Shown: piece after piece, positions 21,313-32,313 of the stretch | How the letters are laid out: the number at the start of each line of letters is the position of its first letter | How positions within the stretch are numbered: position 1 is the stretch's first letter | NCBI GenBank assembly: GCA_004431415.1 | Contig: QPMI01000306.1 | Coordinates: forward strand, 1-64,000 | Direction of reading: 5' to 3' | DNA from: Cyanophora paradoxa | Taxonomy: Eukaryota > Glaucocystophyceae > Cyanophorales > Cyanophoraceae | Length of the DNA: 64,000 bases | The notes under the pieces: generated by a model | Databases searched by the model: none | What the model saw: the letters and a program-made list of their open reading frames with translations, nothing else | Told to the model about the DNA's origin: nothing | Translations under genes and position numbers: made by a program

Positions 21313-23025
21313 CAAGACTGGGTCCCCACCCACACAAAACAGTCAACAGGGAGCGCTGGGATTCTCCAGAGCCACACAAAACAGCCACCGGGGAGCGTGG
21401 GGATTCTCCAGAGCACTCTGACAGGTTTGTATGATCAGTTTGAGTGTTTCTTTTCTAGCATTTTGTTTTGGTTCAGGGCTCCCCCCATGGCTTCCGAAAT
21501 CTCAAAGGGGTCCCCACCCACACAAAACAGTCAACAGGGAGCGCTGGGATTCTCCAGAGCACTCTGACAGGTTTGTATGATCAGTTTGAGTGTTTCTTTT
21601 CTAGCTTTTAGTTTTGGTTCAGGGCTCCCCCCATGGCCCACGAAATCTTACAGGGGTCCCCACCCACACAAAACAGTCAACAGGAAGCAATCAGTCAAAA
21701 GAGAGCGCTGGGATTCTCCAGAGCACTCTGACAGGTTTGTATGACCAGTTTGTGTGTTTCTTTTGTAGCTTTAAGTTTTGGTTCAGGGCTCCCCCCCATG
21801 GCCCCCGAAATCTCAAAGGGGTCCCCACCCACACAAAACAGCCACCAGGGAGCGTGGGGATTCTCCAGAGCACTCTGACAGGTTTGTATGATCAGTTTGA
21901 ATGTTTTTTTTCTAGCTTTTAGTTTTGGTTCAGGGCTCCCCTCCATGGCCCCGAAATCTCAAAGGGGTCCCCACCCACACAAAACAGTCAACAGGGAGCG
22001 CTGGGATTCTCCAGAGCACTCTGACAGGTTTGTATGATCAGTTTGAATGTTTTTTTTCTAGCTTTAAGTTTTGGTTCAGGGCTCCCCCCATGGCCCCCGA
22101 AATCTCAAAGGGGTCCCCACCCACACAAAACAGTCAACAGGGAGCGCTGGGATTCTCCAGAGCACTCTGACAGGTTTGTATGATCAGTTTGAGTGTTTTT
22201 TTTCTAGCTTTAAGTTTTGGTTCAGGGCTCCCCCCCATGGCCCCCGAAATCTCAAAGGGGTCCCCACCCACACAAAACAGTCAACAGGAAGCAATCAGTC
22301 AAAAGAGAGCGCTGGGATTCTCCAGAGCACTCTGACAGGTTTGTATGACCAGTTTGTGTGTTTCTTTTGTAGCTTTAAGTTTTGGTTCAGGGCTCCCCCC
22401 CATGGCCCCCGAAATCTCAAAGGGGTCCCCACCCACACAAAACAGCCACCAGGGAGCGTGGGGATTCTCCAGAGCACTCTGACAGGTTTGTATGATCAGT
22501 TTGAATGTTTTTTTTCTAGCTTTTAGTTTTGGTTCAGGGCTCCCCTCCATGGCCCCCGAAATCTCAAAGGGGTCCCCACCCACACAAAACAGTCAACAGG
22601 GAGCGCTGGGATTCTCCAGAGCACTCTGACAGGTTTGTATGATCAGTTTGAATGTTTTTTTTCTAGCTTTAAGTTTTGGTTCAGGGCTCCCCCCCATGGC
22701 CCCCGAAATCTCAAAGGGGTCCCCACCCACACAAAACAGTCAACAGGGAGCGCTGGGATTCTCCAGAGCACTCTGACAGGTTTGTATGATCAGTTTGAGT
22801 GTTTTTTTTCTAGCTTTAAGTTTTGGTTCAGGGCTCCCCCCCATGGCCCCCGAAATCTCAAAGGGGTCCCCACCCACACAAAACAGTCAACAGGGAGCGC
22901 TGGGATTCTCCAGAGCCACACACAACAGCCACCAGGGAGCGTGGGGATTCTCCAGAGCACTCTGACAGGTTTGTATGCTCAGTTTGAGTGTTTCTTTTCT
23001 AGCTTTTAGTTTTGGTTCAGGGCTC
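21313..23025 (+). repeat. Sat146 satellite array, about 11 monomers
   Basis: Tandem units of 146-147 bp starting TCCCCACCCACACAAAACAG, followed by GGGATTCTCCAGAGCACTCT, GACAGGTTTGTATGATCAGT and a T-rich part, ending ATGGCCCCCGAAATCTCAAA. Two units are 165 bp long because of a 19-bp insertion (GGAAGCAATCAGTCAAAAG-like). Unrelated to Sat124. The array abuts a reverse Sat124 array at 23026. Long open frames on both strands follow from the repeat. Confidence 0.95.
21657..22866 (+). repeat. 604-606 bp higher-order repeat in Sat146, two units
   Basis: Four consecutive monomers with individual marks (the 165-bp type with GACCAGTTTGTGTG; the CAGCCACCAGGGAGCGTGGG type; the CAACAGGGAGCG + TTTGAATG type; the CAACAGGGAGCG + TTTGAGTG type) occupy 21657-22260 and repeat in the same order at 22261-22866, almost without change. 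Confidence 0.9.
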
Positions 23026-24238
23026 TCTGTGGGAATATGCCCAAGGCGCTAGCCTTCCCCCCACCCACCCACAAGTCACTAAATCAAAAGCCCCAGGTTT
23101 CCAATCTGCCAGAAAAAAGAAGAAAGATGCACCCCAAATCTCTCTGGGGGAATATGCTCAAGGTGCTAGCCTTACGAAGATGACCCACCCACCAGCAAGT
23201 CACTCAGTCGAAGGCCCCAGGTTCAGGATCTGTGACAAAATCAAAGAGAGATGCACCCCAAATCTCTCTGGGGGAATATGCACAAGGTGCTAGCCTTATG
23301 CAGATGACCCACCTAAAAGCAAGTCACTCAGTCCAAGGCCCCTGGTTCAGGATCTGTGACAAAATCAAAGAAAGATGCACCCCAAATCTCTCTGGGGGAA
23401 TATGCACAAGGTGCTAGCCTTAGGCAGATGACCCACCCACCCACAGGTCACTCAGTCAAAGGCCCCAGGTTTCCAATCTGCCAGAAAATAGAAGAAAGAT
23501 GCACTTAAAATCTCTCTGGGGGAATATGCACAAGGCGCTAGCCTTAGGCAGATGACCCACCCACCAGCAAGTCACTAAATCAAAAGCCCCAGGTTTCCAA
23601 TCTGCCAGAAAAAAGAAGAAAGATGCACCCCAAATCTCTCTGGGGGAATATGCACAAGGCGCTAGCCTTAGGCAGATGACCCACCCACCAGCAAGTCACT
23701 AAATCAAAAGCCCCAGGTTTCCAATCTGCCAGAAAAAAGAAGAAAGATGCACCCCAAATCTCTCTGGGGGAATATGCACAAGGCGCTAGCCTTAGGCAGA
23801 TGACCCACCCACCCGCAAGTCACTAAATCAAAAGCCCCAGGTTTCCAATCTGCCAGAAAAAAGAAGAAAGATGCACCCCAAATCTCTCTGGGGGAATATG
23901 CACAAGGCGCTAGCCTTAGGCAGATGACCCACCCACCTGCAAGTCACTAAATCAAAAGCCCCAGGTTTCCAATCTGCCAGAAAAAAGAAGAAAGATGCAC
24001 CCCAAATCTCTCTGGGGGAATATGCACAAGGTGCTAGCCTTAGGAAGATGACCCACCCACCAGCAAGACACTCAGTCGAAGGCCCCAGGTTCAGGATCTG
24101 TGACAAAATCAAAGAGAGATGCACCCCAAATCTCTCTGGGGGAATATGCACAAGGTGCTAGATGACCCACCTTAAAGCAAGTCACTCAGTCGAAGGCCCC
24201 AGGATTCCAATCTGCCAGAAAAAAGAAGAAACATGCAC
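23026..24238 (-). repeat. Sat124 array, reverse, about 10 monomers
   Basis: Same monomer as at 1-7067 but on the other strand (GGCGCTAGCCTTAGGCAGAT). The left edge is fused to Sat146. The right edge at ACATGCACCC is joined to about 190 bp of unique sequence, after which Sat124 resumes in forward orientation. Confidence 0.95.
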
Positions 24239-24259
24239 CCACACCGGCTGAGTGTAGAG

Positions 24260-24418
24260 TTAAGGCCGGATGACGTAGTTGTAGCAATCTACGAGCGGGA
24301 AGTTCTCCTTGATAAAGACCTGGTGGTGAAGGCCGAGGTTTGAGAGCTCTTTCTCGAGATGCGCAAGGAGCTCTGGAGGCCGTGGGACGCAGTTCTGAAG
24401 GCGAGAGGCGGGGATGTC
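24260..24418 (-). pseudogene. Possible captured gene fragment (about 52 codons ending in a stop)
   Basis: Between inverted Sat124 arrays lies about 190 bp of non-satellite sequence. On the minus strand one frame is open from the left junction to a TAA at 24260-24262, with balanced, protein-like composition (for example LLAHLEKELSNLGLHHQVF and VDCYNYVIRP). No start codon in frame, so at best a C-terminal exon. I do not recognise the family, and an open stretch this short could be chance. Confidence 0.3.
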
Positions 24419-24431
24419 ATCTTTCTTTGAT

Positions 24432-25510
24432 TTGCGGGTGGGTGGGTCATCTGCCTAAGGCTAGCACCTTGTGCATATTCCCCCAGAGAGATTTGGGGTA
24501 AATCTTTCTTCTTTTTTCTGGCAGATTGGAAACCTGGGGCCTTTGACTGAGTGACTTGTGGGTGGGTGGATCATCTGCCTAAGGCTAGCGCCTTGTGCAT
24601 ATTCGCCAGAGAGATTTGAAGTGCATCTTTCTTCTATTTTGTGGCAGATCTTAAACCTGGGGCCTTCGACTGAGTAACTTGCTGGTGGGTGGGTTCATCT
24701 TCTGAAGGCTAGCGCCTTGGGCATATTCCCCCAGAGAGATTTGGGGTGCATGTTTCTTCTTTTTTCTGGCAGATTGGAAACCTGGGGCCTTTGACTGAGT
24801 GACTTGTGGGTGGGTGGGTCATCTTCCTAAGGCTAGCGCCTTGGGCATATTCCCCCAGAGAGATTTGAAGTGCATCTTTCTTCTTTTTTGTGGCAGATTG
24901 GAAACCTGGGGCCTTCGACTGAGTGACTTGCTGGTTGGTGGGTCATCTGCCTAAGGCTAGCGCCTTGTGCATATTCCCCCAGAGAGATTTGGGGTGCATC
25001 TTTCTTCTTTTTTCTGGCAGATTGGAAACCTGGGGCCTTTGACTGAGTGACCTGCGGGTGGGTGGGTCATCTTCCTAAGGCTAGCGCCTTGTGCATATTC
25101 CCCCAGAGAGATTTGGGGTGCATCTTTCTTCTTTTTTCTGGCAGATTGGAAACCTGGGGCCTTCAACTGAGTGACTTGCTGGTTGGTGGGTTTATCTGCC
25201 TAAGGCTAGCGCCTTGTGCATATTCCCCCAGAGAGATTTGGGGTGCATCTTTCTTCTTTTTTCTGGCAGATTGGAAACCTGGGGCTTTTGATTAAGTGAC
25301 TTGTGGGTGGGTGGGTCATCTTCCTAAGGCTAGCGCCTTGTGCATATTCCCCCAGAGAGATTTGGGGTGCATCTTTCTTCTATTTTCTGGCAGATCGGAA
25401 ACCTGGGGCCTTTGACTGAGTGACTTGCTGGTGGGTGGGTCATCTTCCTAAGGCTAGCGCCTTGTGCATATTCCCCCAGAGAGATTTGGGGTGCATCTTT
25501 TTTCTTTTTT
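24432..25510 (+). repeat. Sat124 array, forward, about 8.7 monomers
   Basis: Forward monomers between the unique insert and the 3' edge of a Gypsy-A gag fragment; the junction to gag is at CTTTTTT|CGAACG (25510/25511). Confidence 0.95.
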
Positions 25511-26735
25511 CGAACGATTGCGATCAAAATTTTAAGATCCACGAGACTGGTCACGCCAGCTATCACCGCGAGGGCGATACTGCAACTGGCGAGACAACTG
25601 ATCCATGCGATCCAAAATAATAGAAGAAGTGCGACGAGAGTCGTCGAGCAACTCATCAAATTGCTGGCGAGCTTCGTGCCGAATCTCGCTCAATTGGCGA
25701 CGAGTTTCGTCACGAAGTGAATCAAGCTTATCATCCACCTTCAAAGAAAACTGTTTAAGCTTCGATTCGACTCGCTCATCAATCAGAGACTCAATACGCT
25801 CCGAAGTGAGAGCGTTCAATCCAGAAACATTTTTCGGCGATCCAAAGGGAAGAGAAGCAATTCCAAAAGGAGAAACAGAAGAAAAAGAGGAAGTGCGATC
25901 CGTCCAGAGCCTGCGCAGCCGACGCAAAAAGCGAAGTTTATTGTCGTCCAATTCAGCAGGCAGCTCACCCAACTTAAGATCATCACTCCAAATTTGTTTC
26001 ACCACAACTTTCTCGAGAATACCAGCTTCTTCCGCCCGCTTCATCTTCTCCACAGCAAAGTCCTCAAAATTGACTTGAGTACCAGCCTGGAGACAAGCAC
26101 TCTGGTATGTGTAAGACCAGAAATTGCGAGCAGAGTCCGTCTGGACATCCGAATGCATAAAGTGATCCTCGAACTTCTTGAGAAAAGTAGTCCAATTGTC
26201 ACATTCAAGGACCACTCGAGAAAAGTCATGGGCCCCAGCTGCCTCATTGAAGACAGACTGGAGTTTCAACTGCACATGCGGCCAAGCATAGTCGAAATCA
26301 GCCTTCGCCTGAGCCGTCCATGTGGAGTAGGGAGTGGTGTCCACAGTGGGAAGGACATGGATCGCCTTCAGCACATCGCGAACATTTTTAAGGAATCTAG
26401 AAGGAGCAGAATACTCGAACTTGGGAAGAAGAAGATTGCGCAGGAGCGGCTTAATCAAGTCCACCCTAGGCAGGGCAGCCATGATGTCCTCCTGGTCAAT
26501 ATCCACAGAGACGTTGTCCTCGTCGGCCAGCCTTCCTGCCTGTGCGGAGAGCAGGATAGCTTTATCAATACAGTCGTTAACTATGGACCTAACGAAGGGT
26601 CCAAGCCTACCACGGTACACAGCACGAATAGTGTCGCTTGACGAGGCCAGTGTTCAAGAAAACATTTCAGATCGTTCCAAAAGAAAGAAAGAGAGATTTA
26701 GAGAGATTCCAAAAGGAAAGAAAAGAGACAACTCT
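25511..26735 (-). mobile_element. Gypsy-A copy 2: gag with start of its leader, cut at both ends by Sat124
   Basis: The gag frame spans 25532-26620 on the minus strand and about 115 bp of the upstream block follows (to about 26735). The Gag sequence is nearly the same as copy 3 (34660-35811) up to the RG-containing tail (PRGDSWRDQSRG), where Sat124 interrupts it. Capsid-like part: SRFLKNVRDVLKAIHVLPTV and FAVEKMKRAEEAGILEK. It also carries the coiled coil with ERIESLIDERVESKLKQFSL. No zinc knuckle. The first ATG in frame is well inside the ORF (about residue 46, IMAALP); the apparent start is GTG. Pol is missing, so this is a fragment. Confidence 0.9.
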
Positions 26736-28262
26736 AGGTTGGGTCATCTGCCTAAGGCTAGCACCTTGTGCATATTCCCCCAGAGAGATTTGGGGTGCAT
26801 CTTTCTTCTTTTTTCTGGCAGATTGGAAACCTGGGGCTTTTGATTTAGTGACTTGCTGGTGGGTGGGTCATCTGCCTAAGGCTAGCGCCTTGGGCATATT
26901 CCCCCAGAGAGATTTGGGGTGCATCTTTCTTCTTTTTTCTGGCAGATTGGAAACCTGGGGCTTTTGATTTAGTGACTTGTGGGTGGGTGGGTCATCTGCC
27001 TAAGGCTAGCGCCTTGTGCATATTCCCCCAGAGAGATTTGGGGTGCATCTTTCTTCTTTTTTCTGGCAGATTGGAAACCTGGGGCCTTTGACTGAGTGAC
27101 TTGTGGGTGGGTGGGTCATCTGCCTAAGGCTAGCGCCTTGTGCATATTCCCCCAGAGAGATTTGGGGTGCATCTTTCTTTGATTTTGTCACAGATCCTGA
27201 ACCAGGGGCCTTGGACTGAGTGACTTGCTTTTAGGTGGGTCATCTGCATAAGGCTAGCACCTTGTGCATATTCCCCCAGAGAGATTTGGGGTGCATCTCT
27301 CTTTGATTTTGTCACAGATCCTGAACCTGGGGCCTTCGACTGAGTGACTTGTGGGTGGGTGGGTCATCTTCCTAAGGCTAGCACCTTGTGCATATTCCCC
27401 CAGAGAGATTTGGGGTGCATCTTTCTTTGATTTTGTCACAGATCCTGAACCTGGGGCCTTTGACTGAGTGACTTGCGGGTGGGTGGGTCATCTGCCTAAG
27501 GCTAGCACCTTGTGCATATTCCCCCAGAGAGATTTGGGGTGCATGTTTCTTCTTTTTTCTGGCAGATTGGAAACCTGGGGCCTTCGACTGAGTGACTTGC
27601 TTTTAGGTGGGTCATCTGCATAAGGCGAGCGCCTTGTGCATATTCCCCCAGAGAGATTTGGGGTGCATCTTTTTTCTTTTTTCTGGCAGATTGGAAACCT
27701 GGGGCTTTTGATTTAGTGACTTGTGGGTGGGTGGGTCATCTTCCTAAGGCTAGCGCCTTGGGCATATTCCCCCAGAGAGATTTGGGGTGCATGTTTCTTC
27801 TTTTTTCTGGCAGATTGGAAACCTGGGGCCTTTGACTGAGTGACTTGCGGGTGGGTGGGTCATCTGCCTAAGGCTAGCGCCTTGTGCATATTCCCCCAGA
27901 GAGATTTGGGGTGCATCTTTCTTCTTTTTTCTGGCAGATTGGAAACCTGGGGCCTTCGACTGAGTGACTTGCTGGTGGGTGGGTCATCTGCCTAAGGCTA
28001 GCGCCTTGTGCATATTCCCCCAGAGAGATTTGGGGTGCATCTTTCTTTGATTTTGTCACAGATCCTGAACCTGGGGCCTTCGACTGAGTGACTTGCTGGT
28101 GGGTGGGTCATCTTCCTAAGGCTAGCGCCTTGTGCATATTCCCCCAGAGAGATTTGGGGTGCATCTTTCTTCTTTTTTCTGGCAGATTGGAAACCTGGGG
28201 CTTTTGATTTAGTGACTTGTGGGTGGGTGGGTCATCTTCCTAAGGCTAGCGCCTTGGGCATG
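26736..28262 (+). repeat. Sat124 array, forward, about 12 monomers
   Basis: Begins inside the Gypsy-A leader (ACAACTC|TAGGTTGGGTC) and ends at GCCTTGGGCATG, where the 3' part of another Gypsy element starts. Includes a variant half-monomer TTTGATTTTGTCACAGATCC shared with the reverse array at 23.2 kb. Confidence 0.95.
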
Positions 28263-30272
28263 TCCCGTAGTACACTATGGGTTCACACGCTGATGTACCA
28301 GGACAAGTTCCTGGACACCACACTGTATTTCCACCCAACACACCAACTGAGGGGCAAGCCCCTACACATCAGGCTAATCTCGGGTACATCAGGGGGTACT
28401 ATGACACACTGACTTAGGCGAACTACGCTTCAGCTCAACTCGCTCTGTAGTAAGAAAAGGCGACGTCCTCGCTCGCCAATAAGTAAAGAAAGAATCTGAT
28501 CAGTCCAAGGCGCCATGCGGGAAGCATGAACCATAATGCGAGATTTCAATTTGGGCGCATCGCGAGCCTTAGGCCCAGCATACTCCACAAGAAAAGTAAC
28601 ACCTTTTCCATGAGAAACTTCCTTCAAAATAATCCAAGGCCCAGTGTAGCGAGGGGACAACTTGTCAGAGCGACGAGTCGATGGGATCCGAACTTTCACG
28701 AATTCTCCAGGGAGGTACAACTGCTTAAGATTCGTTTGAGTAGCCAAATAGTCATTTTTAACTCCTTGGATGTCCGAATAAATCCGTGAAAATCTGCGAG
28801 CCAACTGCTGCGGGTATGAACCAGCATCAGTAGGATCCAGAACAAGTTCAGGGGTCACCAACAAATCCGTCGGCAAAACACAAGGCCGTCCATAAACCAT
28901 TTCGAAAGGAGAATTACCAGTCGAAGGGTTTTTATAGTTGCGCACAGCGAGAAGTGCGAAAGGTAAATGTTTGTCCCAAGTCTTGGGATTGTCCTCAATG
29001 TAAAAACGAAGCCGAGTGACCAAAATGTCGTTGAATTTCTCGACTGCACCCTGAGACTGCGGGTGATAGGCGGAAGACATAATAGGCTTTATTTTAAAGA
29101 GCCGCTCCAACTCGGCAAGTAAGAAATTGCTAAATTCACCGCCTTGATCAGACGAAATCTTTACCGGTACTCCGTGCAACGGGATCCAGTGATCAAATAA
29201 CGCTCGAATAACAGAATGCGCAGATTTGGTCCGAGCGGGAACCGCATGACTCCAACGAGTGAAAACATCGGTAATCGTAATCAAATATTCGTTTCCAGCT
29301 GAAGTTCTAGGAAGCGGACCAACGATATCAATTTCAATATGTTGCATAGGTCCGTCGGAATGGATTTGAAATTGCGGAACATCTTTCGTTTGCTTCGATA
29401 CCTTGATGCGCTGACAATCGGCGCACCGAGAAACCAAATCAACTACGTCGGCGAACATGTTCCGCCAATAATAACGCCGCTTAATGTGATCGAACATTTT
29501 TCCAATCCCAGGGTGTCCAAGAGAACGATGAACTGTACTAAGAACTGTTTCGCGCAAATGCTCCGGTACGCAAATACGCGTAAGTGCACCCACTGCACGC
29601 TGATGAACCAATACGCCATCGCGAAGAGCAAACTTATTTGTTTTCAAGAGGCGCTCGGCCTCCTTGTTGGGTCCAAGGGGCTCGACAGTAATGTCGGCCT
29701 CCAAATATTTGATCATGTCCGATAAAATAACATCTTTTAATTGCTCAAGTCTTATCTGAGCCGGTGATAAACTCAATTGAATTTCCACTGCATCCAGAAA
29801 AGCGGAAAAGATGGGCGAAGTCACCTCCATCGCCTCTAAAGCATTTACCGCCGTCCGCACAAGTCTGGAGAGCGCATCGGCATCGGCATTCGACTTGCCG
29901 GGCTTGTACTGAATTTCAAAATTGAACGGTTGCATATCCAAAACCCAGCGAGTGATCCGAGCACTCGGCAAATTCTTTGCCGCCTTGAAGTACTGGAGAG
30001 CAGAGTGGTCCGATTTAATAATAAATTTCTGTCCACGCAAATAATGAGAAAACTTTTTAGTCACTGCCCACCAAATCGCATACAACTCCTGTTCAGTGAC
30101 CGTCCACTTCTGCTGATCCTCAGTGAGAGGTTCAGCCGCATACTCAATAACAACTTCCTTATTCCATTTCTTCTCCGCTGATGTAAATTTGTGAGAAGCA
30201 AATTGCACAAACTTTTCATTTCCAGATGAGTCCACCTGAGAGAGAACTGCCCCTACTCCAACTTTTGAGGCG
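28263..30272 (-). mobile_element. Gypsy RNase H-integrase 3' fragment (probably family A)
   Basis: A 5'-truncated element on the minus strand. The open frame 28430-30272 carries the end of RT/RNase H and all of integrase. The ~165 bp beyond the stop (28263-28429) may be 3' untranslated or LTR sequence, but with no second copy the LTR cannot be proven. Both ends are Sat124. Confidence 0.88.
28430..30272 (-). CDS. Partial Pol: RNase H and complete integrase
   Basis: An uninterrupted frame of about 614 codons, entering at the satellite junction. RNase H: TEQELYAIWWAVTKKFSHYL, SDHSALQYF, and NADADALSRL. A ~20-residue insertion (EVVIEYAAEPLTEDQQKW) precedes TEQEL and is shared with families B and C. 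Integrase: zinc finger HRSLGHPG...CADCQ, catalytic core EIDIVGPLPR (Asp 1), SSDQGGEF (Asp 2) and HPQSQGAVEKFND (Glu), then a GPY/F-type module (YTGPWIIL). No chromodomain is seen; the chain ends about 50 residues after that module. Intact as far as it goes, but without RT it is only a fragment. Confidence 0.92.
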
Positions 30273-31434
30273 TCTGCCTAAGGCTAGCGCCTTGTGCATA
30301 TTCCCCCAGAGAGATTTTGGGTGCATCTTTCTTCTATTTTGTGGCAGATGAGAAACCTGGGGCCTTCGACTGGGTGACTTGCTGGTGGGTGGGTAATCTG
30401 CCTAAGGCTAGCGCCGTTTGCATATTCCCCCAGAGAGATTTGGGGTGCATCTTTCTTCTATTTTGTGGCAGATGAGAAACCTGCGGCCTCCGACTGGGTG
30501 ACTTGCTGATGGGTGGGTCATCTGCCTAAGGCTAGCGCCTTCTGCATATTCCCCCAGAGAGATTTGGGGTGCGTCTTTCTTCTTTTTTGTGGCAGATGAG
30601 AAACCTGCGGTCTCTGACTGGGTGACTTGCTGGTGGGTGGGTCATCTTCCCAAGGCTAGCGCCTTGTGCATATTCCCCCAGAGAGATTTGGGGTGCATCT
30701 TTCTTCTATTTTGTGGCAGATTGGAAACCTGGGGCCTTTGACTGAGTGACTTGCTGGTGGGTGGGTCATCTGCCTAAGGCTAGCGCCTGATGCATATCCC
30801 CCCAGAGAGATTTGGGGTGCATCTTTCTTCTATTTTCTGGCAGATCAGAAACCTGGGGCCTCTGACTGAGTGACTTGCTGGTGGGTGGGTCATCTGCCTA
30901 AGGCTAGCGCCTTGTGCATGTTCCCGGAGATATTTGGGGTGCATCTTTCTTCTTTTTTGTGGCAGATCGGAAACCTGGGGTTTTTGATTGAGTGACTTGC
31001 TTTTGGGAGGGTCATCTGCCTAAGGCTAGCGCCTTGTGCATATTCCCCCAGAGAGATTTGAAGTGCATCTTTCTTCTATTTTGTGGCAGATCAGAAACCT
31101 GGGGCCTTTGACTGAGTGACTTGCTGGTGGGTGGGTCATCTTAAGGCTAGTGCCTTGTGCATATTCCCCCAGAGAGATTTGGGGTGCATCTTTCTTCTAT
31201 TTTGTGGCAGACCGGAAACCTGGGGCCTTCGACTGAGTGACTTGCTGGTGGGTGGGTCATCTGCCAAAGGCTAGAGCCTTGTGCATATTCCCCCAGAGAG
31301 ATTTTGGGTGCATTTTTCTTCTATTTTGTGGCAGATGAGAAACCTGGGGCCTTTGACTGAGTGACTTGCTGGTGGGTGGGTCATCTTCCTAAGGCTAGCG
31401 CCTTGTGCATATTCCCCCAGAGAGATTTGAAGTG
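30273..31434 (+). repeat. Sat124 array, forward, about 9 monomers
   Basis: Begins within the RNase H codons of the previous fragment and ends at GATTTGAAGTGATG, where a Gypsy-B gag piece begins. Confidence 0.95.
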
Positions 31435-32313
31435 ATGCTGCTAGAAACAACATATTCCTTGTGACACATTTTAATCGTTCCTTCCTCCATGATGCTGCTA
31501 GAAACAAGGCCCTGAATGACTATTTTAATTTCAGTTGGGCATTTGCATCGTGGGAGATACAATTTTGACAGGTCTGGAAATCGAAATGACACATATCGCC
31601 CTTCTTCACAGCAGCGTGGGCGCTCTGCTGAGCGTTCAATGGATTCCCAGGCTCGAGCGAGCTCGCAGACTCGCTCTGCGCAGGGAAACTAACTACCCAG
31701 CCCGGCTTCGGCCACCAGGCTGGGGCGGTTTCTAGTCTTCCCCCAACAAGTCTTGCTGCAGTTGGCAGCAAGAGTCCTAGATTAATCACATTCTATGAGT
31801 TTGAGCGACTGGTTCTCACCCTGTCAGGAGCAGGAGCTGTCCGCAGTGCAGATGCTCTTGATCCTGGCAGCGGTGCCTTCAGTTTCTGTTACTTCTCCAA
31901 ATTTGTCAAGCGATTTTGTTGTTACTCAAGCCCGGGGCCCGGGTGCACTGCATGACCATTCCTCTCGGATACATGAACATTCTGGTGAGTCAAAGGCGAG
32001 TACAGATCTCAAGCAATGTCAGGGATCCGACAAGCCAAACGACATGCCTGCTCGTGTGGTTCAAGTATCTTCAACACAGGGCCACCTGGAAGAAAGAGAC
32101 CTCTTTGCTACGAAGCAGCCTCAGTTGAGCTTGCATCCTCTGCCAAAAAGGCACTATACTCTCAGTGGTCCCTTCCAGAAGTTAGAACAGGACAGTTGAG
32201 CAGTTTGTGTCGTGGATGGTCAAATGCAGTTGGTGAATGGTAAGTCTCCCTCAACTGATCCAAGTGTGCAGCCTGCAGTCGTGGGTCGGCGATTTGCTCC
32301 ACTTGCACCTGGT
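31435..32313 (+). mobile_element. Gypsy-B fragment: gag end, frameshift site and start of pol, fused to Gypsy-A
   Basis: Plus-strand copy of Gypsy-B, in order: gag codons around DAARNKALNDYFNFSWAFAS, an internal deletion of about 170 codons, the gag C-terminal tail, the GGGAAAC tract (31683-31689) with a hairpin weakened by one C-A mismatch (31697-31723), and the pol N-terminus as far as RRFAPLAPG. The fusion to minus-strand Gypsy-A copy 3 is at about 32313. It also has a stop within pol (TGA after LEQDS) near 32197. Clearly a dead fragment. Confidence 0.9.

Noticed and set aside
21193-23009. Repetitive proteins of up to about 150 residues in Sat146
   Set aside because: Repeat translation on both strands, with frame kept only because some monomers are 147 bp.
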